Assembly: GCF_032399705.1 (NCBI RefSeq)
Contig: NZ_CP135922.1
Location: forward strand, 5,022,001 to 5,086,000
DNA from: Paenibacillus sp. BIC5C1
Lineage (GTDB): Bacteria > Bacillota > Bacilli > Paenibacillales > Paenibacillaceae
Reading direction: 5' to 3'
Length of the DNA: 64,000 bases
Shown: in pieces, positions 15,362 through 24,249 of the stretch
How positions within the stretch are numbered: the stretch's first letter is position 1
How the letters are laid out: each line of letters opens with the position of its first letter
Notes under the pieces: model-generated
What the model saw: only the letters and a program-made list of their open reading frames with translations
The model's database searches: none
What the model was told of the DNA's origin: nothing
Translations under genes and position numbers: made by a program

Positions 15362-16144
15362 TTAAGACTTCACATGTTTCTGCATTTGTTGTATCGCTGA
15401 TTTCTCCAGACGGGATACCTGCGCCTGGGAAATACCAATTTCATCAGCCACTTCCATCTGGGTTTTCCCTTCGAAAAACCGCATCGACAGAATCATTTTC
15501 TCCCTTTGACCGAGACGGTGCATCGCTTCACGCAGTGCAATTTCCTCAATCCAGGATACATCCTTGTTTTTGTCATCACTGATCTGATCCATCACATAGA
15601 TTGGATCTCCACCATCATGATAGATCGGTTCGAAGAGCGAAACCGGGTCTTGAATGGCATCCAATGCAAAAACCACATCTTCCTTCGGCACATTCAGTAC
15701 CTCAGAAATTTCGAATATCGTCGGTTCACGGGAATTTTTATTCGTCAGGCTATCACGCACCTGAAGTGCTTTATAAGCAATGTCCCGCAAGGAGCGAGAT
15801 ACCCGAATTGGGTTATTATCGCGCAGGTATCGACGGATTTCACCGATAATCATCGGCACCGCGTAGGTTGAAAATTTGACATTTTGGGATAAATCAAAAT
15901 TATCAATGGCTTTCATCAGGCCAATACATCCAACCTGGAACAGATCATCGACAAACTCTCCCCGATTGTTAAAGCGCTGAATGACACTGAGCACAAGACG
16001 CAGGTTGCCATTCACTAATTTCTCTCTTGCTGAGCGATCATGGTGTTGCTGAAGGGAATGAAACAATTCCCGCATTTCTGTGTTGGTGAGGACAGGCAAT
16101 TTTGCGGTGTCCACGCCACAAATCTCGACTTTGTTTCGGGTCAT
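15362..16144 (-). CDS. sigG: Sporulation sigma factor SigG
   Basis: A 260-residue sigma-70 family factor that drives late forespore genes after engulfment. It begins MTRNKVEICGVDTAKLPVL, the segment bound by the inhibitor Gin/CsfB in Bacillus. Region 2 is FVDDLFQVGCIGLMKAID and the region 4 helix-turn-helix is MEVADEIGISQAQVSRLEK. It lies 111 bp after sigE, with a sigma-F/G-type promoter candidate in that gap, and ends at a strong terminator. Confidence 0.97.
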   Translation of the reverse strand: MTRNKVEICGVDTAKLPVLTNTEMRELFHSLQQHHDRSAREKLVNGNLRLVLSVIQRFNNRGEFVDDLFQVGCIGLMKAIDNFDLSQNVKFSTYAVPMIIGEIRRYLRDNNPIRVSRSLRDIAYKALQVRDSLTNKNSREPTIFEISEVLNVPKEDVVFALDAIQDPVSLFEPIYHDGGDPIYVMDQISDDKNKDVSWIEEIALREAMHRLGQREKMILSMRFFEGKTQMEVADEIGISQAQVSRLEKSAIQQMQKHVKS

Positions 16145-16202
16145 CGTGATTTACCTCCCAAGGAGAAACATTAATGTACATTATCTCCGGGGCAGGCTTT
16201 TT

Positions 16203-16233
16203 TATTCGCACTTGGCATCCTTGCCATTAATAC
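16203..16233 (-). promoter_or_regulatory. Putative sigma-F/sigma-G-type promoter of sigG
   Basis: Minus-strand GTATT (16229-16233), a 16-bp spacer and AGTGCGAATA (16203-16212). This resembles the -35 GYATA and the AT-rich end of the forespore -10 but lacks the first conserved G. In Bacillus sigG is made from such a promoter. It is a tentative call. Confidence 0.4.
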
Positions 16234-16255
16234 CCATTATGAAAAATACTCCTGT

Positions 16256-16978
16256 TCAGACCATCTTGTTGAACTCCTTACGGAGTCTTTTAATGATTCT
16301 TTTTTCGAGACGAGAGATATAGGATTGGGAGATTCCAAGCAGATCGGCGACATCTTTTTGTGTCTTTTCTTCCCCATCCGTCAAGCCAAAGCGAAGCTCC
16401 ATAATCATTCGCTCCCGCTCCGTTAATTTTTCCAATGCTTTATGCAAAAGCTTCCGGTCTACCTGTTCTTCGATATTCCGATAGATTGTATCGTTCTCAG
16501 TACCCAGTACATCGGATAATAATAGTTCATTTCCATCCCAATCAATATTGAGTGGTTCATCAAAAGAAACTTCTGTACGAATTTTACTGTTGCGTCTCAG
16601 GTACATCAATATTTCATTTTCGATACAACGGGAAGCATAGGTTGCCAGCTTAATTTTCTTTTCCGGGTCAAACGTATTAACGGCTTTAATCAAACCGATT
16701 GCACCGATGGAGACCAGATCCTCGATATTGATACCTGTATTTTCGAATTTGCGTGCGATGTATACCACCAGTCGCAGGTTCCGTTCAATCAGCATGGCAC
16801 GAATCGCCGAATCCCCAGAAGACAACTTTTGCAACAAAAATTCTTCTTCTTCACGTGTTAATGGGGGCGGCAGCGCCTCACTGCCTCCGATATAATAAAT
16901 CTCTTCACTTTTCAAACCAAGCAGAAATAATAAACGATAGTACTGCAGCTGCGCCACCAGTTTCCATTTTACAAGCAT
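16256..16978 (-). CDS. sigE: Sporulation sigma factor SigE (pro-sigma-E)
   Basis: A 240-residue early mother-cell sigma factor, made as a precursor with a membrane-binding pro-sequence of about 27-29 residues ([20 protein letters not shown]). The conserved [20 protein letters not shown] spans the expected cleavage site. Region 2 is [18 protein letters not shown] and region 4 is [24 protein letters not shown] is 7 bases before the ATG. It follows spoIIGA, the gene for its processing protease, by 11 bp. Confidence 0.97.
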   Translation of the reverse strand: MLVKWKLVAQLQYYRLLFLLGLKSEEIYYIGGSEALPPPLTREEEEFLLQKLSSGDSAIRAMLIERNLRLVVYIARKFENTGINIEDLVSIGAIGLIKAVNTFDPEKKIKLATYASRCIENEILMYLRRNSKIRTEVSFDEPLNIDWDGNELLLSDVLGTENDTIYRNIEEQVDRKLLHKALEKLTERERMIMELRFGLTDGEEKTQKDVADLLGISQSYISRLEKRIIKRLRKEFNKMV

Positions 16979-16989
16979 GTACGTTCCTC

Positions 16990-17970
16990 CTATACCACAT
17001 TCAGCGGCTTTTCTGTTGCTCCCGCAGAGATAGCCGTAGACTGCGCAGAAGCAGCGTCTTGCACAAGCTCAGGGTGAATCACGGCCTGGTATTTTCCATC
17101 GGATGACAGTACGCCTCCGTCCAACCCTATTAATACCTTTGTCGTCTCATAACACATCTCATCCATCGTTACCTTCACCCGGTCTGGCTTCATCGCCAGC
17201 ATAAAGGCAGTTCCTTTGTTAATGCCTCGATAGGGCACAAGCCTTAAACGATCCTGCCAGTGAAAATCCTCCTGATCGAGCTCCATGATAAGGTTGTCCG
17301 GCGCCTCATCCTTCAACCTGCCCTTCCATGCAGCAGGCAGCATGTCTTGCCATAACGATACTTCCATTACCATGACGGGCATACGTGAAAGGGGGTCTGT
17401 GAGCTGATTTCCTGTATCCAGAAGGCCTGTACAAGAAATAGTCACCTCGTCAATAGAAACCTCCACTTTACCCAAGTACGTTGTCATTCGGTCTGTTTTT
17501 CGTTTCGAGCTCTGCACCGCTTTGAATAGAAAAAGCACAGCAAAAAAGACGACAAACGTGAACCCGAAGGCAATTTTCAGATCAAAAGACATTCCACCTG
17601 ATGCCGTAAACCAAATGCCGTTGAACAATTCCCCAGAGCTTTGCAGCATGTAGTGCACACCCAGAATTCCCCCTGCGGCGACAAAATTGATTACATAGAA
17701 GGTACCCAAAGTCCTCATAAATGCCTGAAGACCCTTAAACCCAAATGCAATACCTAGCATCACCAGAGACAATCCAAACTTGATTAAAAAGGTGAACATA
17801 AAATCAAACTCCGGTACAAACATCATGACGACATACAGCGCACCCACGATTGCGGACAGCAACCATCTCCACCAGACCAGCTTCGTTTTGCGCATCCAGG
17901 CCGTCAGTCCGATGAGTGCACCGTCAATACACAGGTTCGTCAAAAAAATAAGATCCACATATACAACCAC
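16990..17970 (-). CDS. spoIIGA: Pro-sigma-E processing protease SpoIIGA
   Basis: A 326-residue membrane-embedded aspartic protease activated at the septum by SpoIIR. The N-terminal half has about five transmembrane helices beginning [20 protein letters not shown], and the C-terminal domain carries the catalytic [13 protein letters not shown] motif. The start is a GTG with AGGTGA 5 bases upstream. A longer frame back to an ATG at 18075 is rejected: it has no ribosome site, and that ATG falls within the predicted promoter -10. It forms an operon with sigE. Confidence 0.94.
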   Translation of the reverse strand: MVVYVDLIFLTNLCIDGALIGLTAWMRKTKLVWWRWLLSAIVGALYVVMMFVPEFDFMFTFLIKFGLSLVMLGIAFGFKGLQAFMRTLGTFYVINFVAAGGILGVHYMLQSSGELFNGIWFTASGGMSFDLKIAFGFTFVVFFAVLFLFKAVQSSKRKTDRMTTYLGKVEVSIDEVTISCTGLLDTGNQLTDPLSRMPVMVMEVSLWQDMLPAAWKGRLKDEAPDNLIMELDQEDFHWQDRLRLVPYRGINKGTAFMLAMKPDRVKVTMDEMCYETTKVLIGLDGGVLSSDGKYQAVIHPELVQDAASAQSTAISAGATEKPLNVV

Positions 17971-18070
17971 ATTCTTCACCTGCCTGCGCGCAACATATCG
18001 AAATAACGTTATCCCGATATTCATGAGCATATTCACAAGTATAAGGAGCTCACTTTTCAAAGTCTGTCTA

Positions 18071-18106
18071 ATCATGGGGGGATCGTTCCAACTTTTTTTG
18101 TCGGAA
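18071..18106 (-). promoter_or_regulatory. Putative spoIIG promoter with Spo0A box and 22-bp spacing
   Basis: On the minus strand, CCGACA (18099-18104) and CATGAT (18071-18076) are 22 bp apart, and a near-consensus Spo0A box, TTTGTCGGAA on the plus strand (18097-18106), overlaps the -35. This reproduces the Bacillus spoIIG design, a sigma-A promoter with over-long spacing that needs Spo0A-P. The -35 is weak in sequence, so the call rests on arrangement. Confidence 0.55.
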
Positions 18107-18165
18107 TTGCTCAGACCCGTTGTTCAGAATTTGTTCAATACGATGTGATAGGATAATAAAAAAAA

Positions 18166-18206
18166 CAAAAAAGACCCGGTTGCTCCATCAGGAGCACCGG
18201 GTCTTC
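18166..18206 (-). terminator. Rho-independent terminator of ftsZ
   Basis: A long stem with AAGACCCGGT/ACCGGGTCTT and GCTCC/GGAGC, followed on the minus strand by a long T-run, 20 bp after the ftsZ stop. It separates the dcw cluster from spoIIGA. Confidence 0.92.
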
Positions 18207-18225
18207 AATGAAATCTATTATCGTA

Positions 18226-19338
18226 TTAATCGTTGTTATTATTACGTGAACGATTGCGCAAAAATGTCGGAATATCCAGCTGATCATTGCTCGGCTGATT
18301 TCCGAACGGACGCAGGTTCGGCGAACGGTTATCCGCAGGCTCACTTGCTGGAGCCGGTTTACGCCCTGGTGGTGGGGAAGCAGGTTTATCTTCAAAACCA
18401 GTCGCAATGACCGTTACTTTGATTTCCTCCTTCAGATCCTCATCAATGATGGCACCAAAGATCATGTTCACTTCCGGATCAGAAGCTGACGTAACGATCT
18501 CAGCTGCTTCATTGACTTCATACAGGGACAGATTAATGCCACCCGTAATGTTCATGATGACACCACGTGCACCTTCGATGGAAGTTTCCAGCAAAGGACT
18601 CATGATCGCTTTACGTGCCGCTTCTGCAGCACGGTTCTCGCCAGTTGATTCACCAATACCCATCAGCGCAGATCCACGCTCGTGCATGATCGTTTTCACG
18701 TCTGCAAAGTCAAGGTTGATCAGACCCGGTACAGCGATCAAGTCAGAGATACCTTGTACGGCTTGACGGAGCACATTATCTGCTTGACGGAACGCTTCAA
18801 GCATTGGTGTCTTTTTGTCTACAATCTCAAGCAAACGATCATTTGGAATGACGATCAGCGTGTCCACTTTTTCCTTGAGAGCTTCAATACCTTGCTCTGC
18901 ATGGCTGGAACGTTTACGTCCTTCAAATGTGAACGGGCGAGTAACTACACCCACGGTAAGTGCACCGCACTCTTTGGCGATTTCGGCAATAACCGGAGCC
19001 GCACCTGTACCAGTTCCGCCGCCCATACCTGCTGTAACAAATACCATGTCTGCACCTTTCAAGGTGTTCATGATCAAATCACGGGATTCTTCCGCTGCTT
19101 TTTTACCTACATCCGGGTTGGCGCCAGCGCCAAGACCACGGGTTAATTTATCACCGATTTGCAATTTATGCTCGGATTTTGCAAGGTGTAACGCCTGAGC
19201 GTCCGTATTTACCGTAATAAATTCTACACCTTGTACACCGTTTTCGATCATACGGTTGACTGCATTGCTTCCGCCGCCGCCTACACCGATGACTTTAATT
19301 TGAGCCAAGCTCTCCATCTCGAAATCAAATTCCAACAT
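18226..19338 (-). CDS. ftsZ: Cell division GTPase FtsZ
   Basis: A 370-residue tubulin-like GTPase that forms the Z ring. The N-terminus [19 protein letters not shown] is followed by [11 protein letters not shown], the [13 protein letters not shown] tubulin signature and the [11 protein letters not shown] synergy loop. A proline-rich linker ends in the conserved peptide DIPTFLRNR that binds FtsA and SepF, plus a basic Asn-rich tail. The frame is open 7 codons upstream, but the ATG at 19338 gives the canonical N-terminus and has GGGGGAG 10 bases before it. It follows ftsA and ends at a strong terminator. Confidence 0.98.
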   Translation of the reverse strand: MLEFDFEMESLAQIKVIGVGGGGSNAVNRMIENGVQGVEFITVNTDAQALHLAKSEHKLQIGDKLTRGLGAGANPDVGKKAAEESRDLIMNTLKGADMVFVTAGMGGGTGTGAAPVIAEIAKECGALTVGVVTRPFTFEGRKRSSHAEQGIEALKEKVDTLIVIPNDRLLEIVDKKTPMLEAFRQADNVLRQAVQGISDLIAVPGLINLDFADVKTIMHERGSALMGIGESTGENRAAEAARKAIMSPLLETSIEGARGVIMNITGGINLSLYEVNEAAEIVTSASDPEVNMIFGAIIDEDLKEEIKVTVIATGFEDKPASPPPGRKPAPASEPADNRSPNLRPFGNQPSNDQLDIPTFLRNRSRNNNND

Positions 19339-19488
19339 ATTATTCCATCTCCCCCTCAATGTGCATGGATGGCCCGTCCAATTTTTGATTGAACCGAATC
19401 AATTTCATATATCGACGAACGAAAGCGTTTATTTTAGAACCAGCGCATTCAGACGGCTTCAAGAATTGTATGAAATGGATTCAACCTT

Positions 19489-20775
19489 TTATATAAATTC
19501 GCTGAACATATTTTTCAGCCGTTCGAACAGACCTGGTTTCTGCTCCGATTCCTGGGCCGTATTCGGCTTAGGACGGTTGGTCGGTTTTTTGTTGTTATTG
19601 TTGTTGTTGTTGTTGTTTCCACCGCCGTTGTTGATCGAGGGACGAATACGCAAACTGCGGATTACACTGTGCAAAATGCCGACTCCGCTCGTGTAGCCTG
19701 GGTCACGCACACCGATATAATCCGGCACCGCAACTCGTACCGAAGCAACAAGCTCATGCTGAGCTACCTGCAGAACACCCGGCATAGAGACCGTACCTCC
19801 CGTTAGTATATAACCTCCAGGAAGATCATTGTAACCAAGACGTTTCACTTCTTGAGAAATCATCTGGAATATTTCCTGAACCCTTGGTTCAATAATAGCC
19901 GCCAGATCCTCTTGAGAGAATTCCTTGTCTACGTTACTGCCAATCCGTGTTACTTTGAACATGACATCAGCAGCAGCATCATCCAGCCATGCGCAGCCAT
20001 ACTTCAATTTCACCTTTTCGGCTTGATCTGTTAATGTGCGCAGACCATAGGCAATGTCATTCGTTACAAATTCCCCGCCAATAGGCAGCGTTGAAGTTGC
20101 AACGAGACTGTCTTCTTCGAAGATGGCGATGGTTGTAGCCCCTGCTCCGATATCAACAAGAACGGACCCCATCGTTTTTTCATCCTTGGACAATGCCAGC
20201 TGACCTGCCCCAAGTGACATGAGTACCAAATCACTTACTTTCAGACCCGCTTTTTCCACGCAGCGCAAAAGATTATGTATCGCGGTTTTTGCACCCGTAA
20301 TGATGGTCGCCTCTACTTCCAGACGAACACCAATCATACCACGAGGGTCCTGTATGCCTTCCAAGCCATCTACAACATACTGCTTGGCGACAACATCAAT
20401 AATTTCCCGTTCCGGTGGAACCGCAATCACTTCGGCTGCTTTCAACACCCGCTCCATGTCTTCTTCTCCGATTTCACGATCCTCGTTAGACACTGCCACG
20501 ACGCCGTGACTGCTCATCAGTCCGATATGATTTCCCGAGATTCCAACATATACTTCGGATATTTGAATACCTACCATACGTTCTGCATGATCCACTGCAT
20601 TGCGGATCGATTGCACCGTCTGATCGATATCTACGATTACACCTTTGCGAATTCCCTCCGAGTCGGCAGATCCAACTCCAATAATATTAAAGGTTCCATT
20701 ATTCATTTCCCCAATAATAGCGCGAATTTTGGATGTACCGATGTCCAAACTAACAATGATGTCATTGTTGCTCAA
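19489..20775 (-). CDS. ftsA: Cell division protein FtsA
   Basis: A 428-residue actin-like ATPase that tethers FtsZ to membrane. It shows the SLDIGTSKIRAIIGEM phosphate-binding loop, the VLVDIGAGATTIAIF second phosphate loop and the GYILTGGTVSMPGV adenosine motif, and ends with a membrane-targeting amphipathic helix (LFERLKNMFSEFI). The start is TTG at 20775 with AGGAGG 10 bases upstream; a further in-frame TTG at 20799 precedes the ribosome site and is rejected. Before the tail there is a Gly/Asn-rich linker with nine consecutive Asn. A sigma-H-like promoter lies upstream. Confidence 0.96.
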   Translation of the reverse strand: MSNNDIIVSLDIGTSKIRAIIGEMNNGTFNIIGVGSADSEGIRKGVIVDIDQTVQSIRNAVDHAERMVGIQISEVYVGISGNHIGLMSSHGVVAVSNEDREIGEEDMERVLKAAEVIAVPPEREIIDVVAKQYVVDGLEGIQDPRGMIGVRLEVEATIITGAKTAIHNLLRCVEKAGLKVSDLVLMSLGAGQLALSKDEKTMGSVLVDIGAGATTIAIFEEDSLVATSTLPIGGEFVTNDIAYGLRTLTDQAEKVKLKYGCAWLDDAAADVMFKVTRIGSNVDKEFSQEDLAAIIEPRVQEIFQMISQEVKRLGYNDLPGGYILTGGTVSMPGVLQVAQHELVASVRVAVPDYIGVRDPGYTSGVGILHSVIRSLRIRPSINNGGGNNNNNNNNNKKPTNRPKPNTAQESEQKPGLFERLKNMFSEFI

Positions 20776-21068
20776 GTCTGTGGCACCTCCTGACTCCAAA
20801 TAGTAAAATACGTTCGGGTTTAAACACTCTTAAAACATATTCAACACACTTTAGGCTTTCCCTCTTTTTTCTACAATTTTTTTGGGTGCCAAGATCTGGT
20901 TGCGAGACATAAAACCTTGAAGAAAAAAGAAGGAGGCAACTCAAGTGCCATAAGTTCAAGTGTATCATTTTTTCTTCGTCTCAGAAAGAACAACTTTCAC
21001 TGGATTAAAGGGGCTAAACCCCGATCCCGTCTGGTTTTGAATACTTCTCAACCGAATAAAGGCGGAAA
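20776..21068. other. divIB-ftsA intergenic region
   Basis: About 290 bp without a gene. In Bacillus this position holds ylxW, ylxX and sbp; none is present. It contains the ftsA promoter candidates and a small GGGG/CCCC hairpin near 21010. No further coding signal is seen. Confidence 0.5.
20837..20865 (-). promoter_or_regulatory. Putative sigma-H promoter of ftsA-ftsZ
   Basis: Minus-strand AGAGGGAAA (20857-20865), an 11-bp spacer and GTTGAATAT (20837-20845) match the sigma-H consensus RnAGGAWWW/RnnGAATWW with one mismatch. Bacillus ftsAZ has a sigma-H promoter used at the onset of sporulation. An overlapping weak sigma-A pair (TTGTAG, 17 bp, TAAAGT) shares the site. Confidence 0.5.
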
Positions 21069-21836
21069 TCAGGGAGTTGCTCCTGGCTCAGCATCTTCTT
21101 CAGGATTATCCGGAATGAAAGGCACGTAAGTATCAGCCTCCAGCATCGTGATTTTCCCTGGACGTTCCGTCTCAATGACCTGATTGAGATACTCTACCTT
21201 ATCGGATAATAGAGAAACGGTTGTAATCACTTCAAACTGTGACTTGGTATATATCCGAATCTGATCCGGGAATGAAGGTGTAGGATTCGGAATAATCTCT
21301 GAAATATCCGTCGTTAGTTCATTCGGGATCTTGGCCAACGCTTCACTCAGCTTAGCCTTGAGCGGATCGTCCGCCTTCCACTGGGTCAAAATCGGTTTCT
21401 CAACCGCAACACCAATGGTGGCAGGGACCGTTAAGCTTGTCCCGCTTGCCAGTATGGCTTTTAGCGTACCGTCAGAACCAAGTTCATACGCAACTGTTGG
21501 ATATTCCTGCACCTTAATAAGAATAGTCCCGGGAAATTGTTTATCCACAGTTACGGTTGATATAGCCTTGATTGTTTTCAGTCGCTCAATCACATCAGCA
21601 GAGGTTGTCCCAAAAAACTGTTCGCCCTCCTTCAGACCACTTTTCTCCAGCAGTTCTGAAGTTGTTGTGTATACATTACCCGTAATCTCAATTGCCGAAA
21701 TCCGACTCATCGAAGAACGAAAAAAAAGTACTGCAAGTAATACAATAAAAAGAAGTAAGAGAATAAAAACAATTTTACGGCTTGTGTTTCGTTTGGGCCG
21801 ATTCTTCTTCAGAACCGGAATTTGACTTTTAGGCAT
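21069..21836 (-). CDS. divIB: Cell division protein DivIB/FtsQ
   Basis: A 255-residue bitopic membrane protein. A basic cytoplasmic N-terminus is followed by one transmembrane helix (about residues 24-45), the POTRA domain (ISAIEITGNVYTTTSELLEKSG) and the FtsQ/DivIB beta domain. It ends with an acidic, proline-rich tail (DNPEEDAEPG). With FtsL and DivIC it forms the septal subcomplex that controls PBP2B and FtsW. It follows murA, with a small GC-rich hairpin (21863-21882) between them. Confidence 0.93.
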   Translation of the reverse strand: MPKSQIPVLKKNRPKRNTSRKIVFILLLLFIVLLAVLFFRSSMSRISAIEITGNVYTTTSELLEKSGLKEGEQFFGTTSADVIERLKTIKAISTVTVDKQFPGTILIKVQEYPTVAYELGSDGTLKAILASGTSLTVPATIGVAVEKPILTQWKADDPLKAKLSEALAKIPNELTTDISEIIPNPTPSFPDQIRIYTKSQFEVITTVSLLSDKVEYLNQVIETERPGKITMLEADTYVPFIPDNPEEDAEPGATP

Positions 21837-21862
21837 AGGTCGCGCTCCACAAAGCCTCCGGC

Positions 21863-21882
21863 CCCCTTCCCTTAAGAAGGGG
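21863..21882. other. Intercistronic hairpin between murA and divIB
   Basis: A perfect 7-bp inverted repeat CCCCTTC/GAAGGGG with a six-base loop in the 58-bp gap. There is no T-run, so it is not a simple terminator. It may affect mRNA processing or stability. Confidence 0.5.
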
Positions 21883-21894
21883 ACTCAAAGGACG

Positions 21895-23178
21895 TTAATT
21901 GGCAAAATCCAGCTGCTTCGAAACGGGGGACTGTCGCTCAACCGAAGCTCCAAGACTCTGAAAAAGCTTCTCGATACGATCATACCCTCTATCAATATGA
22001 TGCACTTGCTCCACAACCGTTTTTCCCTGGGCAGCAAGACCAGCAATAACTAGTGCTGCACCTGCCCGCAGATCGGTTGCTTCCACTGTAGCCCCGTACA
22101 AACGGGGAACGCCACGGATAAATGCTGCATTCATGTCAACCGAAATATCGGCTCCCATGACATTCAGCTCATCCACATGTTTGAACCGACCCTCGAATAC
22201 CGTTTCCTTCATTACACTGAAACCGTCTGCCAGACTGAGCAGCACCATAATCTGAGACTGCAGGTCTGTTGGAAATGAAGGATACGGAGAAGTCACAATG
22301 CGGTCTACTGATTTGGGACGGCTCATACAGCTCACCGTCATTATATCATTGCAGACTGTGATTTGAACACCAGTACGCTTCAACACATGTATAAGGGAAG
22401 TAAGATGGGCCGGATTGCAGTGTGTAAGCGTTACATTCCCTCTCGTTGCTGCGGCTGCAATCATCACCGTTCCTGCAACGATCCGATCAGGTATAATTTC
22501 ATAAGAGCAAGGCTTGAGTTTCTCCACACCATTAATGGTAATCGTATCCGTTCCAGCACCGATAATTCGTGCACCCATTGCATTCAGAAAATGTTGCAGA
22601 TCCTGTATCTCTGGTTCTCTGGCTGCATTAAATATTGTAGTTGTACCTTCAGCTGTAACGGCAGCCATCATAATATTTTCTGTGGCTCCTACACTGGGGA
22701 AGTCCAGATGAATGTCTGTACCCACCAGCTTGCGCCCGCTGCATATGATCTGCTGATCCAGCTCTTCAATCGAAGCTCCGAGCGCCTCCAGGCCCCGAAG
22801 GTGAAGATCAATTTTACGTTCCCCAATGGCACAGCCACCTGGCTGGTACACGGATACTTGCCCAAACTTAGCCAGCAATGGTCCCATCAAAAAAATGGAA
22901 GAACGCATCTGCTTCATGAGATCCTCAGGCACATCATATGACCGGATGGACGATGTATCTATCGTCACTGTTCCTTGTTCATGCCGACACGTGCATCCAA
23001 GTCGTTCCAGGATATACAGCATCACTTCGATGTCCAGCAAGTGTGGAACGTTGTGCAACGTAACTTCTCCGTCTGCCAACAAACTTGCGGCCATGATCGG
23101 TAAAGCGGCATTTTTTGCTCCATGGATGCGTATGGATCCTGAGAGGGGTTTCCCGCCTTCAATCACCAATTTGTCCAA
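21895..23178 (-). CDS. murA: UDP-N-acetylglucosamine 1-carboxyvinyltransferase MurA
   Basis: A 427-residue EPSP-synthase-fold enzyme for the first committed step of peptidoglycan synthesis, adding enolpyruvate from PEP to UDP-GlcNAc. The N-terminal KNAALPIMAASLLADG and the catalytic-loop QPGGCAIGERKIDLH, with the reactive Cys that fosfomycin attacks, are present. It lies 17 bp after murB, which performs the next reaction. This differs from Bacillus, where murA genes lie elsewhere. Confidence 0.97.
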   Translation of the reverse strand: MDKLVIEGGKPLSGSIRIHGAKNAALPIMAASLLADGEVTLHNVPHLLDIEVMLYILERLGCTCRHEQGTVTIDTSSIRSYDVPEDLMKQMRSSIFLMGPLLAKFGQVSVYQPGGCAIGERKIDLHLRGLEALGASIEELDQQIICSGRKLVGTDIHLDFPSVGATENIMMAAVTAEGTTTIFNAAREPEIQDLQHFLNAMGARIIGAGTDTITINGVEKLKPCSYEIIPDRIVAGTVMIAAAATRGNVTLTHCNPAHLTSLIHVLKRTGVQITVCNDIMTVSCMSRPKSVDRIVTSPYPSFPTDLQSQIMVLLSLADGFSVMKETVFEGRFKHVDELNVMGADISVDMNAAFIRGVPRLYGATVEATDLRAGAALVIAGLAAQGKTVVEQVHHIDRGYDRIEKLFQSLGASVERQSPVSKQLDFAN

Positions 23179-23195
23179 TGTATCACCTCCGGGGT

Positions 23196-24101
23196 TTACC
23201 GTTCACCCACTACGAAGACTTCCGGTACCAGGTTAATACCGTTTTGAGATGATATAGTGTTCTGAATCTGCTGCATTAGGGTGATAACGTCCTCTGCTGT
23301 TGCTTGGCCTGTATTGACAATGAAATTGGCATGCATGGTGGATACCTGTGCGCCTCCCTGAGTCATACCTTTTAACCCCGCTGCTTCAATCAGACGGGCG
23401 GCATGATCACCAGGGGGATTCCGGAACACGCTGCCAGCACACGCCATCTGCAGTGGCTGTGTACGGCGTCTACGGTCTTTATAAGCCGCCATCGATTCCG
23501 AAATGACTTTGCGTTCACCCTGCTGGAGTGCAAATGTAGCCTCCAGCACGATGCCTCTCCGGTCATGCAGAACAGAGTGGCGATAGGCAAATTCCATGTC
23601 CTCCTTGCTGTAACGTACCAATTCCCCTGTCTCCAGTACAATCTCAGCGGATTGAAATATCCGTGACACATCCGATCCATGGGCACCAGCATTCATATAC
23701 ACGGCTCCGCCGACCGTTCCGGGGATGCCGCTGCCAAATTCCAAACCGGTCCACTCTTTCTTCGCAGCAACAACACTGAGTTTAACAAAGGAATGTGCTG
23801 CTCCGGCGGTCACCCCGCCCTCGTGAAACTCGGCATAATCAAAGCCTTCTCCCGGTTTCACGACAACTCCGCGTATTCCCTTGTCAGAGACCAGCATGTT
23901 TGAACCCCGTCCAAGCTGCATCCATGGGATCTGATGCATGTGCAGCAATTGGATGAGATTGACCATCTGCTCCTTGTTTTCCGGTATGACCAGCGCATCT
24001 GCAGGACCGCCGATCTTCCATGTGGTGTATTTGGCTAGCGGCTCGTTTTCAAGAACTTTGCCGACATTGTTCTGGGATAGTAACGATATCCACTGCTGCA
24101 T
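23196..24101 (-). CDS. murB: UDP-N-acetylenolpyruvoylglucosamine reductase MurB
   Basis: A 301-residue FAD flavoprotein that reduces the MurA product to UDP-MurNAc with NADPH. The TTWKIGGPADALV and GRGSNMLVSDKGIRG FAD-binding blocks, GSGIPGTVGGAVYMNAGA, and the catalytic Ser in CAGSVFRNP are visible. The frame runs 12 codons further upstream, but the ATG at 24101 has AAAGGAGG 8 bases before it. A hairpin (CACGGC/GCCGTG, about 24133-24162) lies just upstream. Confidence 0.96.
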   Translation of the reverse strand: MQQWISLLSQNNVGKVLENEPLAKYTTWKIGGPADALVIPENKEQMVNLIQLLHMHQIPWMQLGRGSNMLVSDKGIRGVVVKPGEGFDYAEFHEGGVTAGAAHSFVKLSVVAAKKEWTGLEFGSGIPGTVGGAVYMNAGAHGSDVSRIFQSAEIVLETGELVRYSKEDMEFAYRHSVLHDRRGIVLEATFALQQGERKVISESMAAYKDRRRRTQPLQMACAGSVFRNPPGDHAARLIEAAGLKGMTQGGAQVSTMHANFIVNTGQATAEDVITLMQQIQNTISSQNGINLVPEVFVVGER

Positions 24102-24249
24102 ATTAACATCCTCCTTTACTTCAAAACCGATGAGCACGGCAGCTTTCGTTGCTGCAAGCCGTGTTGCGGCGCCATGGAACGATTATCACGATTTATAGGG
24201 TATCTTATGTCAGTCCCGCCGTGTGTGTGACAATCGCCCAAAATGCACT

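Noticed and set aside
17970..18075. The longer spoIIGA start at ATG 18075
   Set aside because: It has no ribosome site and lies in the predicted -10; the GTG at 17970 has AGGTGA and the family N-terminus.
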